Origin: Girardinichthys multiradiatus
Lineage: Eukaryota; Chordata; Actinopteri; Cyprinodontiformes; Goodeidae
DNA: 64,000 nt
Assembly: GCF_021462225.1 (NCBI RefSeq)
Contig: NC_061799.1
Span: forward strand, 46,859,914-46,923,913
Direction: 5' to 3'
Each line of letters opens with the position of its first letter. Positions within the stretch are counted from its first letter, which is position 1. Position numbers and translations under genes: made by a program. The notes beneath the pieces were generated by a model. The model was given only the letters and a program-made list of their open reading frames with translations, ran no database searches and was not told the DNA's origin. Of this stretch, positions 45,330 through 57,340 are shown piece by piece.

Positions 45330-45812
45330 ATTAGCTCGATTACGTTCGCTCACTCATTCATCATTACAAACACTTCCACATTCCAAAAATAGCAAGAAAT
45401 GTTTCCACATCTTTTTAAACATAGAGTATTTACCCTTAATCATAAAGGTGAGTACCTCTAGGGCAAGAGAACTAGATAGCGTAGATAACCAGGTTTTCAG
45501 CTGAGGCCTAGCAATAGATTTCCATGATCTGGCTATAATATATTTTGCCTGTAGCAAACGGTAGATTATGTTTTTTTTTGTCAACATTGCTTAATTGATT
45601 TTCAGTGGAAAAAATCCCTAAAATGCATAGTTTAGAACAATAATCCATCTTAACACTTGTGATGTGTGAAACTTTATCCAAAACCTCCCTCCAAAATGTT
45701 TGGATCTCAGGGCATTCCCATAAGCAATGGATCAGAGTGCCTTTGGCCCCACATTTAGCGCATATATCTGGAATATTAGAGTCAAATTTGTTTAATAATG
45801 TTGGGGTAACAT

Positions 45813-45915
45813 TCAGTTTCAATTCAATTCAGTTTATTTATATAGAGCCAATTCACAACACATGTTGTCTCAAGGCTCTTCACAAAGTCAGGTTCATACA
45901 TTCCAATTAATCCTA
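45813..45915 (-). mobile_element. L2-like LINE extreme 3' tail (copy 5) inside L1 C
   Basis: Only the terminal ~100 bp of the L2-like family, with CAATTCAATTCAG at the 3' end and TTGTCTCAAGGCTCTTCACA. Confidence 0.8.
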
Positions 45916-46628
45916 ACATATGTTCTCATTAGACATTTATATTGGATCAGTTTAAGTTTAGTGTTAACAGATTGTGTCTGAGCTTTCAGACAGGCCATCT
46001 GCCACTCATTCACTGATATATTACTTTTTAAATCTTCACACCATGCCAGTCTTTTGTTATCTGAGGAGGTTTGGGAACTGTCTTTGATGGTATTGTAGAA
46101 ACGAGATATTAGACCCTTCTTCATTTGGTGGTTTATTGCTAGGTCCTCTAATGAAGTGAGAGTGGGTAAGGTAAGAGATTTTTGTGTAACTAATATAAAA
46201 CTTCTAATTTGAAGAAACTTAAAAAAAGGCTTAGTGGGAATTTCAAATTTGCGTTTTAAGCCATCAAAACTCCTCATAGTGCCTTTCTCAAATAAATCTT
46301 CAATTTTACATAGACCTTAATCATGCCATGTTTTGAAACCCATATCTTTTCTACCTGGTTCAAATGTCATATTGCCCCAAATGGGAGAAAATTGGGATAG
46401 TGTTGGTACTTCATCCTTGAACCTATGTGCATCAAACCAAACTCGAATGGTATTTTTTACTAGTGGGTTTAATGTATTTTTTAACAAATCTTCATATTTT
46501 CTTGAATATAAGTAAGAATTTAGGGATAGGGGGGTGGTATTAGTATTTTCTAAGTTTACCCAAGATAAACCAATCGCTGAGAACCAACAGGAGGCACTAG
46601 AGAGCTGAGCAGCCCAATAGTACCATTT

Positions 46629-47791
46629 CAGAATCAGAATCAGAATCAGAAAAGCTTTATTGCCAAGTACGTTTTTGGACATACAAGGAATTTGTTTTGG
46701 CGTAGTCGGTGCAATACAATACAAATTAAACAGTATAAACATATCTACAATATAATATAAATATATGTGCACAGTTTTAAGTGAATGAGAGTAAATGTAG
46801 AGCAGTATAAGATGCAAGAGCAATACAACAGTGCAGGTGATCATTGTGCAAGTAAAGCAGGAGTCCAAGCTGAGCGTTAATGTAACGCATAAAGTTACAG
46901 GTTACAGGTGACCTGTCAGCAAAAAAAAAGGGGGGGGTGAAAGGGAGAGTGTCAGGGTGGTTTCTGGGCTTTGTTAACCAGGCTGGTGGCAGATGGGAAA
47001 AAACTGTTCTTGTGGCGTGAGGTTTTGGTCCGGATGGACCGCAGCCTCCTGCCAGAGGGGAGAGTCTCAAAGAGTCTGTGACCGGGGTGGGAGGGATCAG
47101 CCAGAATCTTCCCTGCCCGCTTCAGGGTCCTGGAGGTGTACAGTTCCTGGAGCGACAGTAGACTGCAGCCAATCACCTTCTCAGCAGACCGAATGACACG
47201 CTGCAGCCTGCCCTTATCCTTGGCTGTAGCAGCGGCGTACCAGATGGTGATGGAGGAGGTGAGGATGGACTCAATGATGGCTGTGTAGAAGTGCACCATC
47301 ATAGTCTTTGGCAGGTTGAATTTCTTCAGCTGTCGCAGGAAGAACATCCTCTGCTGGGCTTTCTTGATGAGGGAGCTGATGTTTGGCTCCCACTTGAGAT
47401 CCTGGGAGATGATGGTTCCCAGGAAGCGGAAAGATTCCACAGTGTCAATTGTGGAGTCACAGAGGGTGATGGGGGCAGGTGGGGCTGGGTTCTGCCTGAA
47501 GTCCACAACCATCTCCACTGTCTTTAGAGCGTTGAGCTCAAGGTTGTTCTGGCTGCACCAGTCCAACAGATGGTCCACCTCCCATCTGTACGCGGACTCG
47601 TCACCATCAGAGATGAGTCCGATCAGGGTGGTGTCGTCCGCAAACTTCAGAAGCTTGACAGACTGGTGACTGGAGGTGCAGCTGTTGGTGTACAGGGAGA
47701 AGAGCAGAGGAGAGAGAACACAGCCTTGGGGGGAACCGGTGCTGATGGTCAGGGAGTCAGAGACGTGCTTCCCCAGCCTCACGCGCTGGGG
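46629..47791 (-). mobile_element. CR1/jockey-like LINE, 5'-truncated, inserted in L1 C
   Basis: The minus strand is open for about 270 codons (47775-46970) from RT motif STGSPQGCVLSPLLFSLYTN through the catalytic KFADDTTLIG (near 47640), NLELNALKTVEMVVDFRQNP, FRFLGTIISQDLKWEPNI and ITIWYAAATAKD to the C-terminal ETLPSGRRLRSIRTKTSRHK. The 3' UTR (46629-46960) ends in (CAGAAT)3. Flanking L1 codons (GVPNL on one side, KWYYWAAQ on the other) are adjacent in frame once it is removed. The long intact frame marks it as the youngest-looking LINE in the window. Its 3' UTR also occurs at 6548-6905. Confidence 0.92.
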
Positions 47792-48330
47792 AAGATTTGG
47801 TACCCCTAGCCCTCCTCTATCAAATGGAAGATATAGTAATAATAGGCGCAATCTGGGCCGTCTGTTATTCCAAATGAAATTATTAAAGATTGTTCGCATC
47901 TTTACAAAGAAACCATTTGGTGGATTGAGGGGGATGGCCTGGAAGAGATACAGGAATTCTGGAAGTACGTTCATTTTGAGAATATTTATACGGCCAATCA
48001 AGGAAATGGGCAACGTGGACCATCTGTTAATTGATTCCACTACTGAGTCAACTGTTGGTGTGTAGTTTGCCAAAACCATTTCATCTATGTTTGGAGTAAT
48101 CTTTATACCCAAGTAAGTAAGGCTGTCTTTGCTACTTGGAATGTAGTGTGAATTGGTGGATTGCTTCTTTCAGATTGTTTTAGAAATAGAATAGTGGATT
48201 TAGATTCATTAAGTTTATTACCGGAAATATTGCCAAATTCCTCAACAGTTTTAAGTAGCTGGGGAATTAAATCTTTTATTTTGGACATCATTAAAATTAT
48301 GTCATCGGCAAATAGTCCAATTTTAAATTC

Positions 48331-49692
48331 AATATTATTTATTTTTTTTTATTTTTTTTTACCGTGTCCTGTCCGGCCGAGTATCGCTCAGAATTGTTGT
48401 CTGAGTGCCAAGAAATTTCCCAAAAGATTTACTTTCACAAGCAGAGCATCACAGCTAATGCTTTAAAGCTCTGCTTGGTTTTTATAAAAGAAACTTTATT
48501 ATAAACTTCTGTGGGAATATTTCAATTGTTACGGACACGGAGACTGAAATAAAAAGACAGGGAAAAAGGGGAAAAAGGGGAGAAAAGAGTGGAGGAGAGA
48601 AAGAAGGATGAAGAGAATACAAGATTACACCCTGCTTGCTTATACATCTGCAGCTGTTTTTTTGTTAACAAAATGGTACACGGTGTTTATGAATGTAAAA
48701 TGTACTTAGTGAGAGGTGCAGCCTAATATAAAACATCTGTGTATCTGTCAACACCTGAAGCTTAACACCTGTGAGTATGAGTGTGGACGTGCTATTGTAT
48801 ACAAGGTTTCTCCACAAAAATATGCAATAGGGAGTGTGAGGACCCACCGACCTGCCCCATGGTCCCTGGACGGACACTGAGGGGATCCGAGCCACAGACA
48901 TCCAAAGGCCCCCCAAAGTACAGGAACCCCAGGAGAACCACCGCCGGGACTACCACAACCCCCCCAGAGAAGAGCAATGGAGAGTCTCAGGGGAACCACC
49001 CAGCAGCGACAGTGCAGAAGCCCCAGGGAGCCGCAGCTACAGGCCCCGCCGGCAGCCGTCCACGCCCGAGCAGATCCAGCCATGGACCCAGAGACCCAAG
49101 ACCCCGGGACACACCACCCCCCAAGCAGATGCCCGACAGAGCCCAGGGGGCCGGGCCCCGGCAAGCAGCCACCGGGAGTGAGCCAGCACACACCAAAGCA
49201 CCCGGCCGCGGACACCGAGAACCACAAGTACACCAGCGAGCAGAGACTCCAACCACCGGCAGGTAGTGTGGCGGGGAGGAAATAGGCCCCCCATAAGATG
49301 GGGGGGCCTAAGCTGATCCAGGAGCGGGAGCAGTCCAAGACCTAACCTGTCACAAAAAAAAAACAGAAACAGGCACACACAGTCACAATCACCCACTCCC
49401 ACCCTCATGCATGCACATAAAATCACTCGCACCCAACGTAAAGACAAACAACAATGGACGTCATACACTCACTCACACTCCCCATGCATACTCTATACTC
49501 CCAGGTACAGGCGCCGGTACCCCCTAGGGGCAACCAGCCCTCGGACCCAGGAGGTGGTCCCCTTCCCTCCTGGGTCAGAGACAGGCAGACAGCGCCAGCA
49601 CTGCCCAGACCCGCGCGACCCCGGCCCCTGCCCCAAACCCAGTCCCCAACAACCGCCATCCGCCTCTGGAGAGGGGGCTAATATTATTTATT
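48331..49692 (-). mobile_element. GC-rich non-coding retrocopy with 13-bp target duplication
   Basis: AATATTATTTATT occurs at 48331-48343 and again at 49680-49692. Between them lies a 1.34-kb insert. On the minus strand it starts AGCCCCCTCTCCAGAGG, is GC-rich for about 900 bp, then AT-richer with TTTATAATAAAGTTTC (a poly(A) signal), and ends in an A-rich tail next to the duplication. Removing the insert and one repeat restores a continuous L1 RT frame up to FADD. So it was inserted by L1-style target-primed reverse transcription. No protein domain was found. Confidence 0.85.
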
Positions 49693-49996
49693 CTAATGCC
49701 TACAATATTTAGATTATTCCTTATGGCAACAGCCAATGGCTCAATTCCCAGCACAAAAAGGAGAGATGAGAGGGGGCAGCCTTGACAAATGCCTCTAGCT
49801 AGGTTGAAGTGTGTGGATACAATATTATTGGTTATAACTGATGCTGTAGATTTATTGTAAATTATTTTAACCCAGGTTGTAAAATACTTGCCAAAGCCAA
49901 ATTGAGAAAGCACTTTATAAAGGGAAGCATGCTCCACCCTATCGAATGCTTTGTCTGGAGCTTGTGGAGATATATTATGTGTGTGCATCATTATTA

Positions 49997-50513
49997 TTAT
50001 GTTCATAACCAGTGTGGGAAATAAAATGTATAACCTGTGTTAGTGGCCTGCAGAATAGTATTGCACAAACTTGGTCTTGAGTGTGGTGAAGCAGAAAAAG
50101 ACTGAAGAACTGTAGGGGTGAGAGAAGGATGTGAACAGATTAACAAGCCAAGTATTCCCTTCTCATATCAGCAGAAAAGCAGAGTGCAGGTGCAAAATAT
50201 GCAGAATAATAACTTTCTTAATATGGTCAGCCGGAAAAGTGTGTACGTAACTCTATGTGTGAAAAAAACGGTAAACAGGGGCGCTGCTCATTCTTCATGT
50301 GTGTTTCAATAAAAGACATGAGCCCAGTAAAAAAGCTCAGAAGACATCTCTGCGTGAGCTCTTCCCCTGGGCCCAGGTATTTTTGAATACAGCTGTCTCC
50401 GTGTGATTTATTCTAATGTGTGTGATTCTTTCAGCTTACGGTGAATAAACCAACGCGCAGGAGTTACCCGTTAAAGGGAAACTTCAACAAGCTGTATCTG
50501 GATGTTATGTTCA
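49997..50513 (+). mobile_element. ~0.5-kb LTR-like insertion with 9-bp direct repeats
   Basis: TTATGTTCA at 49997-50005 and 50505-50513 flanks a 499-bp insert that interrupts L1 C RT, and the L1 frame rejoins when one copy and the insert are removed. Inside, a TGTGGGAAAT start (50013) and TTCAACA end (50489), plus CAATAAAAGACATGAGCC and GTGAATAAACC, suggest LTR-type transcription signals. The class is unresolved: 9 bp is long for an LTR retroelement, and no terminal inverted repeats were seen. Confidence 0.6.
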
Positions 50514-52004
50514 GTACTCGACGGATTCCGTGGTGAGCTTGCCGTCTTTTTGCAAATCCATTCTGGTCAGGGTCAGAGAGGGAGGGCAGAAATCTTTCAA
50601 GCCTGATTGCTTGGACTTTTGCTATTATCTTGGCATCGGAGTTTATAAGTGAAATTGGTCCGTAGGATTCACATTTTGTAACTGAATTCCCAGGTTTTGG
50701 TAGTACTGTTATAACAGCATTTTGCATCGAGGGAGGTAATTCCTTTGTTGTGTAACTTTCCACTAACATATCGTAGAGGGGTTGTACTAATTTGTTTTAT
50801 AATATTTTATATAGGTTTGAAGGTATCCCGTCTCTTCTGGGTGATTTTCCTGATTTTAGTTTATCTATGGCTTTTAGTTCATTTATAGATATTAGTGCAT
50901 CCAGCTCTGCCTTGGCTTCTTCCCCAAGTATGGGGGTAGTTATCGAATCAAAAAAGGAGTCCAACAAAACCTGTGTTATCTGTCCCTTAGAGGTATATAT
51001 CTTTGAGTAATAATCTTTAAAAAGATCATTTATTCTTTATGGATCTGTAATATTTTCATCTGCAGTTGTAATTTCATTTATTACCCTCTCATTCTGCATA
51101 GCTTTTATGCGCCATGCTAAAAGTTTTCCCGCCCTCTCTCCCTGGTCATAGTAAGCCTGTTTCAGTCTGAATGGTTCTGCTGAGGCTTTATCAGTGGTTA
51201 GTTTATCATATTTTGCTCTCAGCAATATCAGTTCTTGTTGTTTTTCTTTAGAATTATTTAAACTTATCTCAAGTTCAGCCTCTTTTATTTGCCCCTCAAG
51301 CATCTTCTTACTCATTTGATTTGACTTGCTTTTTGTGTAACTTATCATCTGCCCCCGTATAAATGCCTTGAAGACTTCCCATCTAATAGATGCTGTAGTC
51401 TCTGATTTATTGAAGTTGAAGTAATCATCAATATTTCTTTCTACATGTTTCAGGAAACTAGGTGTTTGCAATCAGTGAGGTTTAAAGCGCCAGACAGGAC
51501 TGTGTCTAGAAGCATTCAAGGATGAGAATTTAAGCATGCATAGTGAGTAATCCGAGATCAATATGCTTTTATACATACAACTGGTAATTCTGGGTATCAA
51601 AGAATTTGAAACCAGGAAATAATCCATACGGCTGTAGCTCTTGTGGGTAGTTGAATGACAGGAATATTCTCTCTTTGTTAGATTCATTACTCTCCATATA
51701 TCTTTTAGGTTTAAGTCAGAGATGAAATGTTGTATAGCTTGTCTACTCTTAGGGTGAGACGAATCCGAGCCAGTTGATCGGTCAAGCTTCGGATCTAGAG
51801 TACAGTTAAAGTCCCCGCAAATAATCACATCACCATGGAGAGCAGCAATAGAGAGGAACAAATTATTGTAAATGTCTGGGTCATCTATATTAGGGCCATA
51901 CAGGTTAACCAATATTAAGTTTTTGTTCATCATTGAACCTTGAATTATAATGAATCTTCCGGCAGGATCTATGATAGTTTTTTTAATACATATATGTAGG
52001 GATT

Positions 52005-54345
52005 AATGGCCCTGGTAGGGTCTCCCATGGCAAACAGGCTGTGGGTGACGGGTCAGACAAAGAGGGGTTCAAGACACCTTCATGAGGACCACACAATCGA
52101 GGCACATAACGTTGCCCGGTACGGCGGAGAAAGGGTCCCGAACTAGAGCCAGGCCTGGGGTCGGGACTCGTAGGAGAACACCTGGTGGCCGGGTTGCTCC
52201 TCGCAGGACCTGGCCCGGGCCAAGCCTGAATGATAGAGGCGAGGCCATCCCCGAGTGGGCCCACCACCTGTAGGGGGAATGATGAGGGACCGGTGCATAG
52301 AGGATCGGGCAGCGGACAAAGGTGGAGACCTTGGCAGCCCGATTTCTGGATGCTTAGGCTGGCTCTAGGGACGTGGAATGTCACCTCGCTGGGTGGGGGG
52401 AGGAGCCTGAGCTTTTGCGGGAGGTCGAGAGATATCGACTACAAATAGTCAGGCTCATCTCTATGCACAGAGGTGCCCGCGGGGAGAGGCTGGGGTGGGT
52501 TTGCTTGTTGCCCCCCAACTCAGCCGTCGTGTGTTGGGGTTTACCCAAGTGGATCAGAGGGTCGCATCCATGCGCCTTCAGGTTGGGGACAGATCTCTGA
52601 CAGATCTCTGACAGATCTCTACAGGCCGAGCAGTAGTACGGAGTACCCGGTCTTCTTGGCGTCCCTGTCAGGGGTGCTACATAGTGCCCCTCCTGGGGCC
52701 TCCGTTATTGTGCTGGAGGTCTTCAACGCCCACGAGGGAACTGACAGTGACACCTGGAGAGGCGTGATTGGGAGGAATGGCCTCCCCTATCTGAATCCGA
52801 GTTTCAATGGTGTTTCATTATTGGGCTTCTGTGCAAGTCACGGATTGTCCATAATGAACACCATGTTCAAGCATAATGGTGTTCATCAGTGCACTTGGCA
52901 CCAGGACACCCTAGGCAGGAGGTCATGGATCGACTTTGTTGTCATGTCTTCAGACCTTCGGCCGCATGTTTTGGACACTCGGGTGAAGAGAGGGGCTGAG
53001 CTGTCCACTGATCACTGATGGTGAGTTGGATCCGCTGGAAGAGGAGAAAGCTGGACAGACTTGGCAGGGCCAAGTGCATAGTGAGAGTCTGCTGGGAATG
53101 TATGGCAGAGCCCTCAGCCAGGGATGTATTCAACTCCCACCTCCGGGAGAGCTTCGACCAGATCCCGGGGGATGTTGGAGACATAGAGTCCGAGTGGACC
53201 ATGTTCTCCGCATCTATTGTCGATGCTGCTGCCCGTAGCTGCGTCCGTCAGGTCTGTGGTGCCTGTTGTGGCGGCAATCCCATAACCCGGTGGTGGACAC
53301 CGGCAGTTAGAGATGTTGTCAAGCTGAAGAAGGAGTCCTATCGGCTCTGGTTGGCTTGTAGGACTCCTGAGGCGGCTGATGGGTACCGTGAGGCCAAGTG
53401 TGCCGCGGCCCAGGCTGTGGCAGAGTCAAAAACCCGGGCCTGGGAGGAGTTCGGTGAGGCCATGGAGAAGGACTATCGGTTGGCCTCGAAACGATTATGG
53501 CAAACCGTCCGGCGCTTCAGGAGGGGGAAGCAGTGCTTCGCCAACACTGTTTACAGTGGGGGTGGGGAGCTGCTGACCTCGACTGGGGACATTATCAGGT
53601 GGTGGAAGGAGTACTCTGAGGTTCTCCTCAATCCTGCCGTCACATATTCCCTGGTGGAAGCAGAGGCTGGGGACTCGGGTTGGACTTTTTCATCACCCAG
53701 GCTGAAGTCACCAAGGCAGTTAAAAAGCTCTATGGTGGCGGGGCTTCAGGGGTGGATGAGCAGGAGTTTGGTCCACATTGCCAGCACTAAGTCGGACCTG
53801 TTCCCAGTGCATGTTGGACTCCAGCAGGGCTACCGTTTGTCAATGTTCTAAGGCGCAGCCAAGGGCCAGCGGGGTTCTGGTTTGGGGACCAGTTGATTTC
53901 GACTCTTCTTTTTGCAGGTGACGTGGTCCTGCTCGCCCCCTCTAGCCAAGACCTACAGCATGCGCTGGGGCGGTTCGCAGCCGAGTGTGAAGCAGCTAGG
54001 ATGAAGATCAGCTTCTCCAAGTCCAAGGCCATGGTTCTCAACTGGAAAAGGGTGGCTTGCCCTCTTCAGGTTGGAGGGGAGTTCCTGCCTCAAGTGGAGG
54101 AGTGAGGGGAGAATGGAGAGGGCGATCGACAGATGGATCAGTGCGGCTGCCGCAGAAAGGGGGACGCTGTGCTCTCGATTTACCTTTCGGTCATGACCAA
54201 AAGAGCGAGATCCCGGATACAAATGGCTGATTTGAGCTTCCTCCGTAGGGTGGCTGGCCGGGCACTCCCTTAGAGATAGGGTGAGGAGCTCGGAGATGCT
54301 CCTCCACATCGAGAGGAGCCAGTTGAGGTGGCTCGGGCATCTATA
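52005..54345 (+). mobile_element. APE-type LINE with deleted RT core
   Basis: + strand frames give the endonuclease (LGTWNVTSL at 52370, VERYRLQIV, then DTWRGVIGRNGLP near 52755, SHGLSIMNTMFKHNGVHQCT near 52845, RRSWIDFVVMSSDLRP near 52920 and ELSTDH), a linker open over 53018-53770 (RRKLDRLGRAKCIVRVCWEC, TRWWTPAVRDVVKLKKESYR, GGGELLTSTGDII) and late RT pieces (LFPVHVGLQQGYRLS near 53800; FAGDVVLLAPSSQ near 53915, where the FADD box has Gly for Asp). Most of RT motifs 1-4 are deleted near 53755. The 3' end is truncated at RWLGH. It is a non-autonomous fossil of the family found at 1.6 and 26.1 kb. Confidence 0.85.
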
Positions 54346-54349
54346 CCAG

Positions 54350-57177
54350 ATACATCTTAAATGACAACTGATTTATTTCTGTTTTTGTAGAACAGATTTA
54401 TCATATTTAACTCCCATATTTATTCCACTTTTATCGAATACACATTGCTTTTTAACGTAGATGGTATTACTATGAGCTCATTTTAATACTTCAGTTTGTA
54501 CAATGTAAATAGTGCAAACTGGGCTACATTTGTTTGGCCTCGCCAAAACCTTTTACTAAATGAACATTGCAAAACATCATGGAGATCCTTTTGAAATCCT
54601 AGGAAAAGCCTCAGATTGTATTCATCAACATCTTGACTATAACTCCAGAAAATCTGGACTGAATCAGTAGAAGAATATTTGTTCCACATACGTTTTAGTG
54701 GGTAATGTGCAAGGCAGAGCTGGCATTGTGTCATGTTGTCTCCAACTGGATATATTGTATTGAAAAAAAGAATAATTTATGACACACGATGTAAACAACT
54801 GTGCAAAATAATATTCTATGAGAAGTTATGTATACAAATGTACAAAAAAGAATAACCAATGAAAAACTGTTCTCTGGTAAATACAATGAATACCTCACTG
54901 CCAGAGTAGTCAGCTACTCTGCTGAAACAAATAAGTACATTGAACTATCACAACGTGTCTTCTTTATTTTTATCCCTCTAAGTGTTTTACATGTTGACCG
55001 TAACAAACCTCAGTCAAGTTCCTTGTTTGTGACACAAACTTGGCCAACAAAGCTGATTCTGAATCAAACCAGCCTTGAATCAGTCACACACAAACAGCCT
55101 CTCAGCCTCTTTGTTCTTTGTTCTGGAGCGGGGGGTGACTGTTGCTGTGACGTCCTTCACAACAATAATTACAAATGTAAAATAAGTAAAACATTGTTGA
55201 AATAGCAGACATATAATGTTAATCTGCTGGAAATAAGAAGTAGCACTTTAACTTACTCAGGAACTCGCCCCCCTCCTCCATCCTCTTCCTCATCATCCTC
55301 TTCCTCATCCAAATCTACGCATGGCGATGTCACTGGTCCACCAAATGTCGTCCCGAACATTCAAACCGGTAATTTTCCTCTTCTGTGCCGTTATAAATGA
55401 GAGATTAACTAGAAAAACACACCGTTGGAAGCTAACAGAGCAGAGCGCTAGCTAGTTCAAGAGGCCTGCAAATTTACGCAGGCAAATTAGGTGAGCGGAG
55501 AAGGTGCTAGAAAGATTAGCTATACCTTGTTGGAAAGGTGAGTTTCTCTAGTTTGTAATTTTACCAGACATGGGGGCGTTGCTTCAAAATGAAAGGTCTT
55601 TTCCGTAGCATTTTGTTCCCAGAGTCAGCCATGTCTGAAGGACTTTGAAATGTCAACATGTGTGTTTAAGTTGTTGTAAAACTAAAAGTATTTGTGCAAA
55701 ATTAATTTGGAGAATTATTTTATGAACATTAAAGACTCCTCTTGAGAGGGATTTAATAATAATAAAAACCTGGTGGTGTTTGATCCAGTTTTAAAAAAAG
55801 CGAAAAAAGGGCGTTGCTCTGTGTTGCTCTCTTCATACTGGTCTTCATACTGGTACCAGTATGCTCGGGCTTAACAGGTTAAAGAAAGCGGGAAAGAATC
55901 ACCTGGCCTGATCATTGACTAGGGGTCATACAGGCATTTAACCGGTGTATGCTCTATGATCATCGTCATAGTAAACTGGTCATTAATCTTAGAAATCACC
56001 ATTACAGTTAATGCATTCAGTTATTTTTAGAACCTTGTTTATCAAGCACTATGTGAGCATCCATTTCTATTTATTTTGTAGTTTTCATGGTGCTGGAACA
56101 TGTTCTGGAGATGCAAGGATTATCCTGGATGGTCTGGAAAGGAGAAATAAATATCTGAACACGTCAGAGACTCTCTTCTGTGATTTTGTTGATGTCAAGG
56201 GCTTCTAAATGAAGGTTGTGAAACGTTAAATGTTATTTTCTAGTCAGTCTGAAATATAAATGTGTAAAAAAAAAAAAAAAAAGACAAATGGTCTATGATA
56301 GTTTGTTTTGTAGTTGCTATTAATTGTACAGCATCACAGCAATTTTCAAAGTCCTCATTGGTTTTGATTTTGGTGTGCCACCCTAATATTTTTATTGGCC
56401 TTAAGAGGCAAATTTAGTCCGTCAGGTTTTGGCACCAGAAAACCACAACAGGATACTCCAAGAGTGTCTTTCTTGGTCAGAGGTGGGCTGTTGGACTGTC
56501 ATGGGAGCTGTCTGGATCTTTGCTGATTGTTCCCACCTCAACTACCTGTGGCCAGAGACAGTTGGGTTTCTGCTCAGTTGGTCGGTTTGTCAAAGATCAC
56601 CTCCACGGATCACGTTATAGAGTCAAGACTCAATAAATGTCCTGTAAATAAAATGTTTCCTCAAGGAATGAGAGAGATTCCAAGTTTTCCAAGAATAAAC
56701 TGTCTCATCACAGAGTTGTTTTCATATTAAACTCTTTCAAACATGTCATCATTGCACTAAATCCAGGACAGGATCACATTCAAAGTTTGACACATTAAAT
56801 ATCAAGATTAAAACTTTGGACTAATAATGGATCATGTTTCTATATTTCTAAACTAAACAAAAATAAAACATTAATCTGTATAAAATGTGTCTCTCAGGAG
56901 GAATCTTAACATCTTCTGGTGGTTTTCATCTAAACAGACAGAAAAACAAGGAATGAAGCCATGAAATCATTCATTGTTCTGTCAAACCAGCATCAAACAG
57001 CTGGACTGAGAATTTATTTGGACTAAATCACATAAACTTCAACACTTCCTGCTGAACATGCAGACTGGAAACCTTCTTTCTATGATTTGTACCAAGCAGG
57101 GGCTTTAATACCAACAACCAAGCTGGGACTGCAAGGTATGAACCTCAGTTTGATCTGCAATGACCAGAAAGCACCTT
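54350..57177. other. Long stretch without recognisable gene
   Basis: No domain-bearing frame. At 55260-55320 a (CCTCATCATCCTCTTCCTC)-like stretch would encode an acidic run on the minus strand, as in some piggyBac-type transposase N-termini, but nothing else supports that. A poly(A) run lies at 56266-56283. Confidence 0.4.
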
Positions 57178-57340
57178 CTAGCTCCACTAGAGGGCGACAT
57201 GATCCAGTAGGCGGTGCTCTACCTGTGCTCTGTGCTCCAGCATTGTGTCAATAATAAGTGGTGCTGTGAAGAGAACAATTGTCAGACTGAATGTTGAACA
57301 TCAGCTAGTTTCTCCTGCTGATTTAAACCTTGTTGGACAG

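Larger units (their letters stand above)
45330..51985 (-). mobile_element. L1-type LINE ORF2 (copy C), nearly complete but riddled with insertions
   Basis: From right to left the minus strand carries an endonuclease (GPNIDDPDIYNNLF and GDFNCTLDP near 51830; YSRMDYFLVSNS near 51600; SDYSLCML, where catalytic His of SDH is Tyr, near 51550), a linker, RT (ELPPSMQNAVITVLPKPGN near 50720; KAFDRVEHA near 49940; QGCPLSSLLFVLGIEPLA near 49770; FADDIILIM near 48300), and C-terminal parts (SLIGRINILKMNVLPEFLYL near 47990, CAKCGAKGTLIHCLWECPE near 45750). It differs in sequence from copies A and B. Frames are broken. Nested in it are an L2-like tail, a 1.16-kb LINE, a GC-rich retrocopy and a 0.5-kb LTR-like insert. 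Confidence 0.88.

Noticed and set aside
55260..55320. Acidic-run coding as a piggyBac-type transposase N-terminus
   Set aside because: Only a short repeat-like acidic stretch, with no downstream catalytic region.
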